Shown: positions 33,301-43,512, counted from the first letter of the stretch. The stretch: 64,000 nucleotides of DNA from Siccibacter turicensis LMG 23730 (GCF_000463155.2 NZ_AWFZ01000028.1:1026910-1090909), one strand, 5' to 3'. Notes: generated from the sequence alone by a model not told the origin. Made by a program: numbers and translations.

Positions 33301-33999
33301 CTACCGGCAGATCCCAAAGCCGCGCATCCCGAGATGGAAGTGGTCAGCGTGGGCGGCATTGTATTCCGGGCCCAGCGAATTGCCGTAAAACGCGCAGCTG
33401 TCGCTGAACAGCTGGCGCAGCAGCGTGCCTTTTTGCGCACGGTTATTCCAGTCCCGGGCGACGCTGAGTCGTTCGCCGTTGGCGAGGCGAAAGCCGCTGA
33501 TATCGAGCGCTTCCGCGGTGGCATGTTCGCTCAGGCGCGCACCGGGGCGATTATAGATATTACGGCAGGCGAAGCTGCCAAGATGGTCGATGCGCGTCAG
33601 CGTGCTGCCGGTTATCTCTTTGGCTGCTGGTGCGGCGCGCTGGTGGACGTACATCGCGCTGCTGAGCGCCAGCGGGCAGCTGGCGAGAAACGAGCTGCTG
33701 AGCGCGACGTCGCCGAAGCTGCTTACCCGTACCGGCCCGCTGAGGGGGCAGTTGCCGCGCGTGTCCGCGGCCTGACGAAAGGCAATCATATTCTGCGCCT
33801 GGGCCTCACGCAGCACCGCCATGCAGGCTTCCGGCTGGCTGGCCAGCGCGCGCATTTTATAGCGGGTCACCAGCGTCGGCGGGTCGGCCGGCGAGAGCGG
33901 CGCAAACGGATTGTACTGCGGCGGCAGGTAGTCGTAGAGCCAGTACCCTGCGAGGGCAACGAGCAGTATTCCCATCACCAGACCTCCTGATGTTTTCAT
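33301..33999 (-). CDS. Extensin-like (M15-type fold) periplasmic/membrane protein
   Basis: 232 residues with start after GGAGGGGAA. One N-terminal hydrophobic segment, a Pro-rich linker, then an extensin-like C-terminal domain with SEHATAEALDISGF and ADHFHLGMRGFG. The His-Asp-...-His-x-His pattern is that of LAS-type zinc peptidases, which cut peptidoglycan cross-links. Four or more Cys could form disulfides. It is divergent from ddlA (142 bp between starts), so both may serve D-Ala-D-Ala peptide metabolism. Enzyme activity is inferred. Confidence 0.8.
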   Translation of the reverse strand: MKTSGGLVMGILLVALAGYWLYDYLPPQYNPFAPLSPADPPTLVTRYKMRALASQPEACMAVLREAQAQNMIAFRQAADTRGNCPLSGPVRVSSFGDVALSSSFLASCPLALSSAMYVHQRAAPAAKEITGSTLTRIDHLGSFACRNIYNRPGARLSEHATAEALDISGFRLANGERLSVARDWNNRAQKGTLLRQLFSDSCAFYGNSLGPEYNAAHADHFHLGMRGFGICR

Positions 34000-34141
34000 T
34001 TCCCCTCCCTGCGTTGCGCACTGAACAGACAGTATAGACGGCGTCACCCGGATAACCGATCGCAGCGGCTATGAAGCGCATGAAACCCGGAAATACGCGT
34101 GCTATGGTATGGCCTTTCTTACTGTTGGGGATAATCAGGTC

Positions 34142-35242
34142 ATGGCAAAACTGCGGGTAGGCATTGTCTTTGGTGGGAAGTCGGCAGAGCACGAAGTGTC
34201 GCTGCAATCAGCGAAAAATATCGTCGACGCCATCGACAAAACAAAGTTTGAGGTGCTGCTGCTTGGCATCGATAAGCAAGGTGAATGGCATCTCAACGAT
34301 GCCGCTGACTACCTGCTGCATGCCAACGATCCCGCCCATATTGCGCTCAACCGCCCGGAGAACACCGTGGCGCTGGTGCCGGGCATCGCCGACGCGCAGC
34401 TGATTGAGTCCCGTCAGGGCAGCGCGCTCCCGCAGGTTGACGTCATTTTCCCTATCGTTCACGGCACGCTGGGGGAAGACGGGTCGATGCAGGGCCTGCT
34501 GCGCATGGCAAACCTGCCGTTCGTCGGCTCCGGGGTGCTTGGCTCGGCGGTGAGCATGGATAAGGACGTGGCGAAGCGACTGCTGCGGGATGCCGGCCTG
34601 AACGTGGCGCCGTTTGTGACTCTGACCCGCGCCAACCGTGCGCGCTTCACCTTTGCCGACGTCACGGCGCGCCTCGGCCTGCCGCTGTTCGTGAAGCCAG
34701 CTAATCAGGGCTCCTCAGTGGGCGTCAGCAAAGTAACCCGCGAAGCGGAGTTCGACGTGGCAATCGCGCTGGCGTTCGAGTTTGACCACAAGGTGCTGAT
34801 TGAAAAGGGTATCGTCGGACGTGAAATCGAGTGCGCCGTGCTGGGGAACGCCTTCCCCGAGGCCAGCACCTGCGGTGAGATCGTAGTAAACGACACCTTC
34901 TACTCCTATGACACCAAGTACATCGATGACAAGGGCGCGCAGGTCGTGGTGCCGGCGGCGATCGACCCGGAGGTGAACGATCGCATCCGCGCGATTGCGG
35001 TGGCGGCCTATCAAGCGCTGGAGTGCGCCGGTATGGCGCGCGTGGACGTGTTCCTGACGCCGGACAACGAGGTGATCATCAATGAGATCAACACCCTGCC
35101 CGGCTTTACCAACATCAGTATGTACCCGAAACTGTGGCAGGCGAGCGGGCTGGATTACCAGACGCTGATCACCCGCCTGATCGAGCTGGCGCTGGAGCGG
35201 CACGAAAGCGACGTCGCGCTGAAAAGCTCCCTCGTCCAGTAA
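34142..35242 (+). CDS. ddlA: DdlA, D-alanine--D-alanine ligase A
   Basis: 366 residues (364 in E. coli). ATP-grasp enzyme joining two D-Ala for peptidoglycan. Shows [21 protein letters not shown], the ATP-grasp lysine region [13 protein letters not shown] and [18 protein letters not shown]. Start at 34142, eleven codons inside a longer open frame, matches the E. coli N-terminus. Confidence 0.97.
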   Translation: MAKLRVGIVFGGKSAEHEVSLQSAKNIVDAIDKTKFEVLLLGIDKQGEWHLNDAADYLLHANDPAHIALNRPENTVALVPGIADAQLIESRQGSALPQVDVIFPIVHGTLGEDGSMQGLLRMANLPFVGSGVLGSAVSMDKDVAKRLLRDAGLNVAPFVTLTRANRARFTFADVTARLGLPLFVKPANQGSSVGVSKVTREAEFDVAIALAFEFDHKVLIEKGIVGREIECAVLGNAFPEASTCGEIVVNDTFYSYDTKYIDDKGAQVVVPAAIDPEVNDRIRAIAVAAYQALECAGMARVDVFLTPDNEVIINEINTLPGFTNISMYPKLWQASGLDYQTLITRLIELALERHESDVALKSSLVQ

Positions 35243-35243
35243 G

Positions 35244-35462
35244 TTACCGACTGGCCTCGTCCGGATTTTCTTCCGGACGACGGCGTATCACCCGCCCCGC
35301 CAGCCACAGGCTCATAACCCAGGCTACCAGACCGACGGCCCAGGTTTGCCAGCCTTTGGCTTCAAAGCCCAGCAACCCCACGACACCATAGATAATAAAG
35401 GTCAGGCCGATGGCGACCGCGTAGTAGTGCCAGTCACGGCGAATGTTGTCAGGCAGCTTCAT
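35244..35462 (-). CDS. yaiZ: YaiZ, small inner-membrane protein (DUF2754)
   Basis: 72 residues, two membrane helices (YYAVAIGLTFIIYGVVGLLG and TWAVGLVAWVMSLWLAG) and a basic/acidic tail. Very similar to E. coli YaiZ (RRDWHYYA, GFEAKGWQT). Start at 35462 follows TGGAGCAATC. Only 1 bp from the convergent ddlA stop. Function unknown. Confidence 0.9.
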   Translation of the reverse strand: MKLPDNIRRDWHYYAVAIGLTFIIYGVVGLLGFEAKGWQTWAVGLVAWVMSLWLAGRVIRRRPEENPDEASR

Positions 35463-35732
35463 GATTGCTCCAGAGTAAAAAGCGCATCTTCGCATATCCG
35501 GTGCGGACTGTCTGCGCGCCAGGTCGCGCGTCCGGAGGTGGGGAAAGTCTTAAATGTTATAGATGGATCAAAAAAGTAACAAAAATGTGAGTGATTACAT
35601 AAAACTGACATCCAGGAGTAATCCGCAGCGGAAATTACCATCAATCTGATATTGACAATCCTTATGACCTGTCAGACTTAGCCTGTATTGCTGGCGTAAC
35701 GCCTGCAAAAGTGAGTTCCCCGGGAGGTCATA

Positions 35733-36041
35733 ATGGCTGATTTTACAATATCGTCGAAACCCATCATCGCCGGGAAAAAGCGTGACAAATCAACCACCCT
35801 TGGCAATGTTGCCTACGCTGTGTTTGTGCTGTTCTGCTTCTGGGTGGGTTCCCAGCTGCTGAACGCGCTGATGCATGCGCCAGGTGTGTTTGAGCATCTG
35901 ATGCAGATGCAAGACAACAATCGTCCCCGCATTGAGATGGAGCTCGCGGTCGGTACCGTTTTTGGTCTGATCCCGTTTATTCTCGGCTGCCTGCTGTTTG
36001 GCGGCATCGCTGTCTGGCTTAAAATTCGCCGACGCTTCTAG
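35733..36041 (+). CDS. yaiY: YaiY, inner-membrane protein (DUF2755)
   Basis: 102 residues, two membrane helices ([20 protein letters not shown] and [21 protein letters not shown]). Same size and place as E. coli YaiY. The end overlaps the convergent yaiW stop by 4 bp. Function unknown. The 270-bp upstream gap shows no recognised site. Confidence 0.9.
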   Translation: MADFTISSKPIIAGKKRDKSTTLGNVAYAVFVLFCFWVGSQLLNALMHAPGVFEHLMQMQDNNRPRIEMELAVGTVFGLIPFILGCLLFGGIAVWLKIRRRF

Positions 36042-37147
36042 TTTGTGCGGCCCACGCAACGGGCCCGACGCTCGTCCACCCGTTTAGCGAACCACGCCGT
36101 GGTGAGCTGACGGGTGATCTTAGGACTCTCCAGCTGGATCCCCGGCAATACTTCTCGCGGTAACGCTTTCCCGGTTTTCTTCTCCGCCAGCGCAAAGGTG
36201 CGTTCGTAGAGCGAGGTCTGGTCAAACTCCAGCGTATCGCCTTTACGCAGCGCGCTGTGGATCGCGCTCTCGCTCATATCAAGCTGTGCCGCGAGCTTAC
36301 GCACCGCCAGCTCGGTTTTGCCCGGCTCGTCGCTGTCGTAGCGAATAAGATCCCCGTCCAGCGCCAGCTTCACGCCGCTCGCTTTGCTGACCGCGTTCTG
36401 GAACGCCGCGTTACGACTGGCGTACCAGCCGGCGTTAAAGTCGGCAAAGCGGTAGAGTGAGCGCGAATAGTCGGCCGGATAGTTAAGCAGGTGGTAGATG
36501 CCAAACCACATCCCGCCCCGGCGGCTAAACACCTCTTCACGCACGCTGCCCTCACGCTTCCAGGGGTAGCCGTCGGTGTGGGCTTCGGCGAACGCAATGC
36601 TGACCTGCATCGGCCCACCGGTGTGAACCGGGTTCAGCGAACCGAACAGGCGCTGCCCAAGCGGCACGCGATTGAGCACATCATCAAAAATGGCGCTGAG
36701 CTGTTTTTCGGTGGTGACGCTGTCCAGCCGTTCGCTGTAACTTTTCCCGGTCGAGGAAGGGATTTTGAGCGCGGTGCGCACCAGGAAGGCCGGGATGTGC
36801 AGCTGCGCCGCCCGACGGTCAATCTCCTGCCAGGCGATTTTACTCAGCCCCGGCACCACGGGATCGGCGGTATAGCCCGACTCCTGCTCGGTCACCGCCA
36901 GCACTGAACAGACGTTCTCCAGCGTCGCCGGCAGCTTCTGGCTCTCAAACGCCGTGGCAATATCCTGCGCCCAGCCGTCACGATCCTTGATGCGTGACGG
37001 CATCTTCTGCTTTACCACCTGACGAACATCGACGGTCGGCACATCAGGCGCGGTTGCGCGTTTTTCGCTGCTGCAGCCCGCCAGCATCAGTGAGGCCAGC
37101 AGGCTCAGCGACAGCACGCCGCGGCGCGGTAAACCAGACATCGTCAC
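36038..37147 (-). CDS. yaiW: YaiW, surface lipoprotein (DUF1615)
   Basis: 369 residues. Lipobox LMLAGC (Cys24) after a basic N-terminus. The mature domain is close to E. coli YaiW ([42 protein letters not shown]). In enterics it assists uptake of Pro-rich antimicrobial peptides together with SbmA. The GTG at 37147 lies 8 nt after GGAG; an ATG two codons on (37141) is an alternative. Follows sbmA by 32 bp. Confidence 0.93.
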   Translation of the reverse strand: MTMSGLPRRGVLSLSLLASLMLAGCSSEKRATAPDVPTVDVRQVVKQKMPSRIKDRDGWAQDIATAFESQKLPATLENVCSVLAVTEQESGYTADPVVPGLSKIAWQEIDRRAAQLHIPAFLVRTALKIPSSTGKSYSERLDSVTTEKQLSAIFDDVLNRVPLGQRLFGSLNPVHTGGPMQVSIAFAEAHTDGYPWKREGSVREEVFSRRGGMWFGIYHLLNYPADYSRSLYRFADFNAGWYASRNAAFQNAVSKASGVKLALDGDLIRYDSDEPGKTELAVRKLAAQLDMSESAIHSALRKGDTLEFDQTSLYERTFALAEKKTGKALPREVLPGIQLESPKITRQLTTAWFAKRVDERRARCVGRTN

Positions 37148-37179
37148 GGCATTATCTCCATGGTGTATACGCCGACGGG

Positions 37180-38403
37180 CTATGCCACGCTGCCCGACGC
37201 GTCCTCCTGAACCGGTTCATCGTTCAGGGTCTGCTCAAAGCTGCGCAGACGTTTATAGATTGACAGCAGCTCGACCAGCGTGGTCCAGGAGCTGATAAGA
37301 TACTGGAACGCGCCGCGAACCTCGCCGAAGACGTTGTTAATTTGCTGCATCAGGCCGAGGGTTAATGCCCCGGCGACGATGGACGGGAACAGTAAAAACA
37401 GCCCGATCACCGCATCCACCTGCAGGTAGAGGATGCGCGCCACGTTAAAGTACATGTAGTGGAAGTAGAGCCGGAAGTAGTTCTTACGCACGTTGGCAAA
37501 CAGCTCGCGCACGCTTACCGGGTCAGCACGTTCCGGGTCATCCTCACCATAGACCAGTTCTTTACGGTACGCCGCTTCGACGCGCTGATTATTAAACTCC
37601 AGCCCCGGCAGCCGGATACCCACCGCCGCCAGCAGCCCGGTTCCCAGCACCGACCAGACGATGGCCGCCCACACCAGGCCATACGGCACGCTACCAATAA
37701 TCGGCAGCTCTTTGACGTGCGGCGACAGCGCCACCAGCACCGGCAGAAACGCCAGCAGCGTCAGTACCGCGTTAAGCATCCCGACGCCCACGCTCTCAAG
37801 GGTGGCGGCAAAACGCATGGTGTCTTCCTGCACACGCTGCGCGGCCCCTTCGATGTGGCGCAGACGCTGCCAGTGCGCCATGTAATATTCGTTCATCGCG
37901 GTACGCCAGCGGAACACGTAGTGGCTGATAAAGAAGTAGTTCAGTACCCCGACCACGACGGCGATGAGGGCGATACCGAGGAAGATCATCAGCTCGTGGT
38001 AGAACTGCTCGATTTTGACCTTGTGCGGCGCGCTGAGAGCGGCCTGAATCAGGTCGTAGAACGGCGCATACCAGGCGTTAATCGCCACGCCCACTTCTAC
38101 CTGGAACCAGGTGCCGAAGACGATAAGTGCGGTGCCGAGAATCGACCAGTACTGCCAGCGGTGCGGGCGGTAGATAAACCAGAACAGGGCGAATGCGCCA
38201 ACGCACACGGCGTAGTAGGCGTAAAACACCAGATAGGCGCCCGACCAGAAGCGCGCGGCGCTAATGGGCACATCGCCGTTGCTACCGGCAAGCCGGGTCA
38301 GCCAGTCACCGCCCCCTGCCTGCCAGAACAGGACGGACAGAATTGCCCAGACCAGTGCCGAGATGAAAAACGGTCCTGGCATGGGAAAAAAAGACTTAAA
38401 CAT
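37180..38403 (-). CDS. sbmA: SbmA, peptide antibiotic transporter
   Basis: 407 residues (406 in E. coli). Inner-membrane, proton-driven importer of microcins, bleomycin and Pro-rich peptides; SbmA/BacA family related to ABC-exporter membrane domains. About eight membrane helices. Conserved segment [13 protein letters not shown]. Start at 38403 gives [10 protein letters not shown] as in E. coli; a 15-codon upstream extension is rejected. Confidence 0.96.
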   Translation of the reverse strand: MFKSFFPMPGPFFISALVWAILSVLFWQAGGGDWLTRLAGSNGDVPISAARFWSGAYLVFYAYYAVCVGAFALFWFIYRPHRWQYWSILGTALIVFGTWFQVEVGVAINAWYAPFYDLIQAALSAPHKVKIEQFYHELMIFLGIALIAVVVGVLNYFFISHYVFRWRTAMNEYYMAHWQRLRHIEGAAQRVQEDTMRFAATLESVGVGMLNAVLTLLAFLPVLVALSPHVKELPIIGSVPYGLVWAAIVWSVLGTGLLAAVGIRLPGLEFNNQRVEAAYRKELVYGEDDPERADPVSVRELFANVRKNYFRLYFHYMYFNVARILYLQVDAVIGLFLLFPSIVAGALTLGLMQQINNVFGEVRGAFQYLISSWTTLVELLSIYKRLRSFEQTLNDEPVQEDASGSVA

Positions 38404-38803
38404 CACATTTCTCCTGCGATTTCTTATATTTATTGCACTGCTGTGCATCGCTGCTGCTTATAGTACGCGTATCGGATCTGTGATGGATCGCACAGAAACG
38501 GCAATCGTGTATCAAAACATGAAATTACGCCTCCGGCAAACGCGCGGCTACTCAGACAGATAACGGCGTCAGGAGTTTCATTCACGACGCACGCGGAGCC
38601 CGCCCGCAACCTCCACAGGGCTTTGCCTGGAACGATGAGTCGGTTTTTGCGCTGCGACTACCCTACAGCAAAAAGAAAAAAATGCAGCGGTTATGGTGAG
38701 TTACGTTTTTTCTGCGCCGGAATGTCCGGTTAGCCCGTTGCACGCACCGGCGGAGTGGTATAAATAGCCACTATTCCTCTTGTTTACAGTATGGATCCAC
38801 TCC
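38404..38803. other. sbmA-ampH divergent intergenic region
   Basis: Four hundred bases with no gene; E. coli has iprA (yaiV) on the far side of ampH, which is absent from this window. A CRP-like site lies at 38479-38494. On the ampH side TTGCAC (38738-38743) and TATAAA (38759-38764) could form a promoter with a short 15-bp spacer. Confidence 0.5.
38479..38494 (-). promoter_or_regulatory. Candidate CRP site upstream of sbmA
   Basis: TGTGATGGATCGCACA matches TGTGA-N6-TCACA at 9 of 10 positions. It is centred 83 bp before the sbmA start; TATAAG-like -10 elements follow on the minus strand near 38457-38464. CRP control of sbmA here is inferred. Confidence 0.5.
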
Positions 38804-39961
38804 TTGAAACGTTGTTTGCTCTCATTGTCTCTGCTGGTCACTGCCCTCCTCCCGGTAGCCGGCTATAGCCAGACCTCCCCGGACCCGGTTTTTGCCTCGG
38901 ATATCGTCGATCGCTACGCCAATCTTATCTATTACGGCAGCAACGCAACCGGCATGGCGATGGTGGCGATCGACGGCAACCAGCGCATTTTCCGCAGCTT
39001 CGGTGAAACGCGCCCCGGCAGCAACGTGCGCCCGCAGCTGGATTCGGTGGTGCGTATCGCCTCGCTCAGCAAGCTGATGACCAGCGAAATGCTGGTGAAG
39101 CTGCTCGATCAGGGCGTGGTGCAGCTTAACGATCCGCTGAGCAAATATGCCCCGCCCGGCGCGCGCGTACCGACCTATCAGGGGGCGCCGATCACGCTGG
39201 TGAATCTCGCCACCCATACCAGCGCCCTGCCGCGCGAACAGCCCGGCGGCGCACCGCACCGTCCGGTTTTCGTCTGGCCGACCCGGGAACAGCGCTGGAA
39301 CTGGCTCTCCACCGCGACGCTGAAAAGCGCGCCAGGCTCGATGGCCTCCTACTCTAACCTGGCGTTCGATCTGCTGGCCGATGCGCTGTCGCGCGCCGCC
39401 GGGAAGCCGTATCCGCAGCTGTTCGAAGAGAAAATCACCCGGCCGCTGGGGATGAAAGACACCACCTTTACGCCGTCGCCGGATCAGTGCAAGCGCCTGA
39501 TGGTCGCCGAGAAAGGCGCCAGCCCGTGCAATAACACCCTGGCCGCCATCGGCAGCGGCGGCGTCTACTCCACGCCCGCCGATATGATGCGCTGGATGCA
39601 GCAGTTCCTGGCCTCCGATTTCCACGAGCGCAGCACCCAGGCCGACCGGATGCAGACGCTGATCTACCAGCGCCACCAGCTCACGCGGGTTATCGGCATG
39701 GACGTGCCGGGCAAAGCCGACGCGCTCGGCCTTGGCTGGGTCTATCTGGCACCGAAAGAGGGGCGTCCTGGCATCATTCAGAAAACCGGTGGCGGCGGCG
39801 GATTCATCACCTACATGGCGATGGTGCCGCAGCAAAACGTCGGGGTATTTATCGTCGTGACCCGCAGCCCGCAGACGCGCTTCGTCAACATGAGCGACGG
39901 CGTAAACAACCTGGTCGCCGAGCTGTCCGGCAACAAGCCGCGCATTATTCCCGCCTCGTAA
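38804..39961 (+). CDS. ampH: AmpH, penicillin-binding protein / beta-lactamase family
   Basis: 385 residues with a TTG start (MKRCLLSLSLL), matching the length and N-terminus of E. coli AmpH. Signal peptide, then a class C serine beta-lactamase/DD-peptidase fold: SLSK catalytic tetrad, YSN motif (YSNLAFDLLADAL), KTGGGGGF box. In E. coli it is a DD-carboxy- and endopeptidase with weak beta-lactamase activity. The open frame runs eight codons further up to another TTG, which gives a worse signal peptide. Confidence 0.94.
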   Translation: MKRCLLSLSLLVTALLPVAGYSQTSPDPVFASDIVDRYANLIYYGSNATGMAMVAIDGNQRIFRSFGETRPGSNVRPQLDSVVRIASLSKLMTSEMLVKLLDQGVVQLNDPLSKYAPPGARVPTYQGAPITLVNLATHTSALPREQPGGAPHRPVFVWPTREQRWNWLSTATLKSAPGSMASYSNLAFDLLADALSRAAGKPYPQLFEEKITRPLGMKDTTFTPSPDQCKRLMVAEKGASPCNNTLAAIGSGGVYSTPADMMRWMQQFLASDFHERSTQADRMQTLIYQRHQLTRVIGMDVPGKADALGLGWVYLAPKEGRPGIIQKTGGGGGFITYMAMVPQQNVGVFIVVTRSPQTRFVNMSDGVNNLVAELSGNKPRIIPAS

Positions 39962-39967
39962 CCCTTG

Positions 39968-39993
39968 CCCGGCGGGCCTTCACGCCTGCCGGG
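39968..39993. repeat. REP-like hairpin after ampH
   Basis: Ten-base stem CCCGGCGGGC / GCCTGCCGGG (one G-T pair) with a 6-nt loop, 7 bp after the ampH stop. Sequence style (CCCGGCGGGC...GCCGGG) is that of enterobacterial REP units; no T-run. Confidence 0.6.
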
Positions 39994-40060
39994 TTCCCCC
40001 GCCTTTGCGTTCGGTCTTCTATACTGAGTAGCACTATGCTCACTGTGGAGATCGTGAATA

Positions 40061-40555
40061 ATGGATACTGCCTTACAACGCGCCGCAAAAACGCTGGCCG
40101 AAACGTTAACCGCGCATGACCTCACCGTTACCACCGCGGAGTCCTGCACCGGCGGGCTGGTGACGAAAACGCTCTGCGCCACCGAAAGCACCGCCGACTT
40201 CCACTCCTGCGGCTTTGTGACCTACAGCAACTACGCCAAAACTCGTCTGCTGGGCGTAAAACCTGAAACGCTGGAGCGCTACACGGCGGTCAGCGCGCAG
40301 ACGGTAGAAGAGATGGCGCGTGGCGCAAAGGAGCGCGCTGGTCAGGATATCGGCCTGTCGATAAGCGGCTATGCCGGCCCGGACGGCGGTGAAGATGGCA
40401 CCCCGGCGGGCACCGTCTGGTTTGGCTGGGCGCTGCCGGATGGCGACGTCATCTCCCGGAAAAAGCAGTTTTCCGGCGAAAACACCCAGGTGATTGAAGA
40501 CGCCGCCACCTGGGCACTGACCGAGTTAACCCGTCTGCTGGAGACGCACCGCTAG
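40061..40555 (+). CDS. CinA C-terminal-domain protein (nicotinamide-nucleotide amidase-like)
   Basis: 164 residues, stand-alone CinA C-terminal domain. Contains the family motifs TTAESCTGGLVTKTL (with the Ser of the catalytic dyad), GFVTYSNYAKTRLLGV and SISGYAGPDGG. PncC enzymes deamidate NMN back to nicotinate mononucleotide in NAD recycling. E. coli has PncC (YgaD) and the divergent paralog YdeJ; which one this equals is not certain. It lies between ampH and hemB. Confidence 0.85.
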   Translation: MDTALQRAAKTLAETLTAHDLTVTTAESCTGGLVTKTLCATESTADFHSCGFVTYSNYAKTRLLGVKPETLERYTAVSAQTVEEMARGAKERAGQDIGLSISGYAGPDGGEDGTPAGTVWFGWALPDGDVISRKKQFSGENTQVIEDAATWALTELTRLLETHR

Positions 40556-40650
40556 CGCACGTCGGCGGGTAAGTGCCCGATATTGATAAAACATCCCCGG
40601 CATTTCGCGTTAACATAGTGCTTTCTCGACGACACAAAGAGACAGCTACC

Positions 40651-41625
40651 ATGACCGATTTAATTACCCGCCCACGCCGTCTGCGCCGATCCCCGGCTCT
40701 GCGTGCGATGTTCGAAGAGACAACCCTGACCTTAAACGATCTGGTGTTGCCCATCTTTGTTGAAGAAGAGATCGACGATTACAAACCGATTAACGCCATG
40801 CCGGGCGTGATGCGTATTCCCGAGAAGCATCTGGCGCGTGAGATCGAGCGTATCGCAAACGCCGGTATCCGCTCGGTGATGACTTTTGGCATTTCGCACC
40901 ACACCGACGACACCGGCAGCGACGCCTGGAACCCGAACGGTCTGGTGGCGCGTATGTCACGCATCTGTAAAGACGCAGTACCGGAAATGGTGGTGATGTC
41001 CGACACCTGCTTCTGCGAATATACCTCCCACGGCCACTGTGGCGTGCTGTGCGATCACGGCGTGGATAACGACGTGACCCTGGCGAACCTCGGCAAGCAG
41101 GCGGTGGTTGCCGCTCAGGCCGGGGCCGACTTTATTGCGCCGTCCGCAGCAATGGACGGTCAGGTACAGGCGATCCGTAGCGCGCTCGACGCGGCAGGCT
41201 TTACCGACACCGCGATCATGTCCTACTCCACCAAGTTCGCCTCCTCCTTCTACGGCCCGTTCCGTGAAGCGGCAGGTACCGCGCTGAAAGGCGATCGCAA
41301 GACCTACCAGATGAACCCGATGAACCGCCGGGAAGCGATCCGTGAATCGCTGCTCGACGCGGCCCAGGGCGCCGACTGCCTGATGGTGAAACCGGCCGGT
41401 GCCTACCTGGATATCCTGCGCGATATCCGCGAGCGTACCGAGCTGCCGCTGGGCGCCTACCAGGTCAGCGGTGAATACGCGATGATCAAGTTTGCTGCCC
41501 AGGCCGGGGCTATCGACGAGCATAACGTGACGCTGGAAAGCCTCGGGGCCATCAAGCGCGCCGGTGCGGATCTGATCTTCACCTATTTCGCGCTCGATCT
41601 GGCCGAGAAAAAAATCCTCTCCTGA
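40651..41625 (+). CDS. hemB: HemB, porphobilinogen synthase
   Basis: 324 residues, as in E. coli. Joins two 5-aminolevulinate molecules for haem synthesis. Zinc cysteines in [17 protein letters not shown], Schiff-base lysine regions [15 protein letters not shown] and [12 protein letters not shown]. Start at 40651 gives [23 protein letters not shown]; the upstream extension is rejected. Confidence 0.97.
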   Translation: MTDLITRPRRLRRSPALRAMFEETTLTLNDLVLPIFVEEEIDDYKPINAMPGVMRIPEKHLAREIERIANAGIRSVMTFGISHHTDDTGSDAWNPNGLVARMSRICKDAVPEMVVMSDTCFCEYTSHGHCGVLCDHGVDNDVTLANLGKQAVVAAQAGADFIAPSAAMDGQVQAIRSALDAAGFTDTAIMSYSTKFASSFYGPFREAAGTALKGDRKTYQMNPMNRREAIRESLLDAAQGADCLMVKPAGAYLDILRDIRERTELPLGAYQVSGEYAMIKFAAQAGAIDEHNVTLESLGAIKRAGADLIFTYFALDLAEKKILS

Positions 41626-41635
41626 TTGCGATCTT

Positions 41636-41663
41636 ACCCGGAGACGGCCTCCCGCCTCCGGGT
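41636..41663 (+). terminator. Hairpin after hemB
   Basis: Eight-base stem ACCCGGAG / CTCCGGGT with a 12-nt loop, followed by CTTCTG; weak T content. Probably marks the end of the hemB message. Confidence 0.55.
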
Positions 41664-41796
41664 CTTCTGCACCGTTAACACCCGCTCACCCCCCGCGTTT
41701 TTCCCCTGTCATAATGTGACCTGTTCGTCATTTTTCTGCCATGTCACCGTCATCTTGCGGCGCTACTGTCTCGCACAGGTAGCAGGAGGAATGACC

Positions 41797-43512
41797 GTGT
41801 TTAGCATCGATACCGTTCTGGATGACCTCTGGCCGCAGGCGCAACCCGCGCCCTGGCAAAAGGGTTTGCTTAAACGTCTGCTGTGCGAGGAAGAGTTTCA
41901 GCAGTTCGCCACCCGTCACCGCCACCTGAAGGGACTCGATATGGTGGAGCAGGTGCTTGACCATCTGCAACTGCGCTGCGATATCACCGCACGCGATCTG
42001 GAGCAGATCCCGGCCCAGGGGCCGCTGGTGATCGTCGCCAACCACCCCACCGGCACCGCCGACGGCCTCGCGTTGCTCTACGCCGTCTCCCGCGTCAGGC
42101 GCGACGTCAAAGTTGTTGCCAACCGCATGCTTACCCACCTTCAACCGCTCTCTTCCCTGTTTATCCCCGTCGACAACATCGGCAGCAAAACCCGCAAAGC
42201 CTCGCTGGTACAGATGGAAAACCAGCTCCAGCAGGGCGGCGTGCTGATTTTCTTCCCGGCGGGAGAAGTGTCACGCCTGACCCGCAAAGGGCTGCGCGAT
42301 AAGCCGTGGAACCACGGTTTTATTAAGCTGGCGAGCAAATACCAGGCCACCATCCTGCCAATGGCGATCCGCGGGCGTAACGGCCCGCTGTTCTACCTGA
42401 GCAGCATGGTGTCGCCCATGCTGGCGATGCTGCTGCTGATTAAGCAGATGTTTCGCCTGCGCGGCGGCGTACTGCCGGTGAAGGTTGGGGAGCGCATCAG
42501 CTTTGCCCACTGGCACAGCCCGAATATCCCCTCCCGCGAGCTGGCACAGACCTTCCGCAAGCACGTTATCCGTCTCGGAAAAGGGATGCCGGGCTGCTTC
42601 AAGACCGAATGCGGCATCGCCCCGCCGGAAGATCGCGCCACCCTCAAGCGCGAACTGGCGAAAACCGAGTGTCTGGGACAGGCGCCGGACGGCAAGTTTA
42701 TTTATCTGTGGCGGCGTCAGGGTCAGGAAGATGCCCCGCTGCTGCGGGAGCTGGGCCGGCTACGCGAGATTGCGTTTCGCGCCGTCGGCGAAGGCAGCGG
42801 TAAACGACGCGATATCGACGGCTACGACGACGACTACTGGCACCTGATCCTGTGGGATGACGACGCGCTGGAGATGGTCGGTGCCTACCGGTTTATTCCC
42901 ACCGCCGGGCAGATACGCCTGCGCGGCGTGGAGGGGCTCTACAGCCACAGCCTGTTCCACTACGACGAAAAGATGGCGGATATCCTTGAGCAGGGCATTG
43001 AGCTGGGGCGCAGCTTTATTCAGCCGCGCTACTGGGGACGCCGCGGGCTGGACTATCTCTGGACCGGCATTGGGGCCTACCTGGCGCGCTATCCGCAGTA
43101 TCGCTACCTGTTCGGACCGGTGTCGATCTCCGGCGGTTTGCCCGCCCCGGCCCGGGATCTGCTGGTGGCCTTCTACCGCCTCTGGTTCCCGGCCGGACAC
43201 CCGCTGGCCGCCTCACGCCGCCCCTATCCGGCCACGCTGCCGGACGTGCTGGCGCAGTTTGGCGGCAGCGACTACACCGAAGACCTGACGCGGCTCAAGC
43301 ACCTGCTCGGCAACATGGGCTGCGGCATTCCACCGCTTTATAAGCAGTATTCGGAGCTGTGCGAGCCGGGCGGCGTGCAGTTTATCGATTTCGGCAGCGA
43401 TCCCGACTTCAATAACTGCGTGGATGGTCTGGTGCTGGTGGACCTGACCCGCATCAAACCCGCCCGCTACCAGCGCTATATCGGAACGCACGTCGCCCCG
43501 ACCGACGGCTAG
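41797..43512 (+). CDS. Two-domain acyltransferase, OlsF-like (PlsC + OlsB-type GNAT)
   Basis: 571 residues. N-terminal PlsC-type domain (about 65-280) with NHPTGTAD (82-89), a variant of the HX4D acyltransferase motif, FFPAGEVSR and ILPMAIRGRNGPLFY. C-terminal GNAT/OlsB-like domain (about 310-530; GAYRFIPTAGQIR, LYSHSLFHYDE, ELGRSFIQPRYWGRRGLDYLWTGIGAYL). This order matches OlsF, a bifunctional ornithine-lipid synthase known from Serratia. AGGAGG at 41784-41789 is 7 nt from GTG 41797 but only 1 nt from ATG 41791, so GTG is chosen. Not part of E. coli K-12. Lipid product is inferred. Confidence 0.78.
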   Translation: MFSIDTVLDDLWPQAQPAPWQKGLLKRLLCEEEFQQFATRHRHLKGLDMVEQVLDHLQLRCDITARDLEQIPAQGPLVIVANHPTGTADGLALLYAVSRVRRDVKVVANRMLTHLQPLSSLFIPVDNIGSKTRKASLVQMENQLQQGGVLIFFPAGEVSRLTRKGLRDKPWNHGFIKLASKYQATILPMAIRGRNGPLFYLSSMVSPMLAMLLLIKQMFRLRGGVLPVKVGERISFAHWHSPNIPSRELAQTFRKHVIRLGKGMPGCFKTECGIAPPEDRATLKRELAKTECLGQAPDGKFIYLWRRQGQEDAPLLRELGRLREIAFRAVGEGSGKRRDIDGYDDDYWHLILWDDDALEMVGAYRFIPTAGQIRLRGVEGLYSHSLFHYDEKMADILEQGIELGRSFIQPRYWGRRGLDYLWTGIGAYLARYPQYRYLFGPVSISGGLPAPARDLLVAFYRLWFPAGHPLAASRRPYPATLPDVLAQFGGSDYTEDLTRLKHLLGNMGCGIPPLYKQYSELCEPGGVQFIDFGSDPDFNNCVDGLVLVDLTRIKPARYQRYIGTHVAPTDG

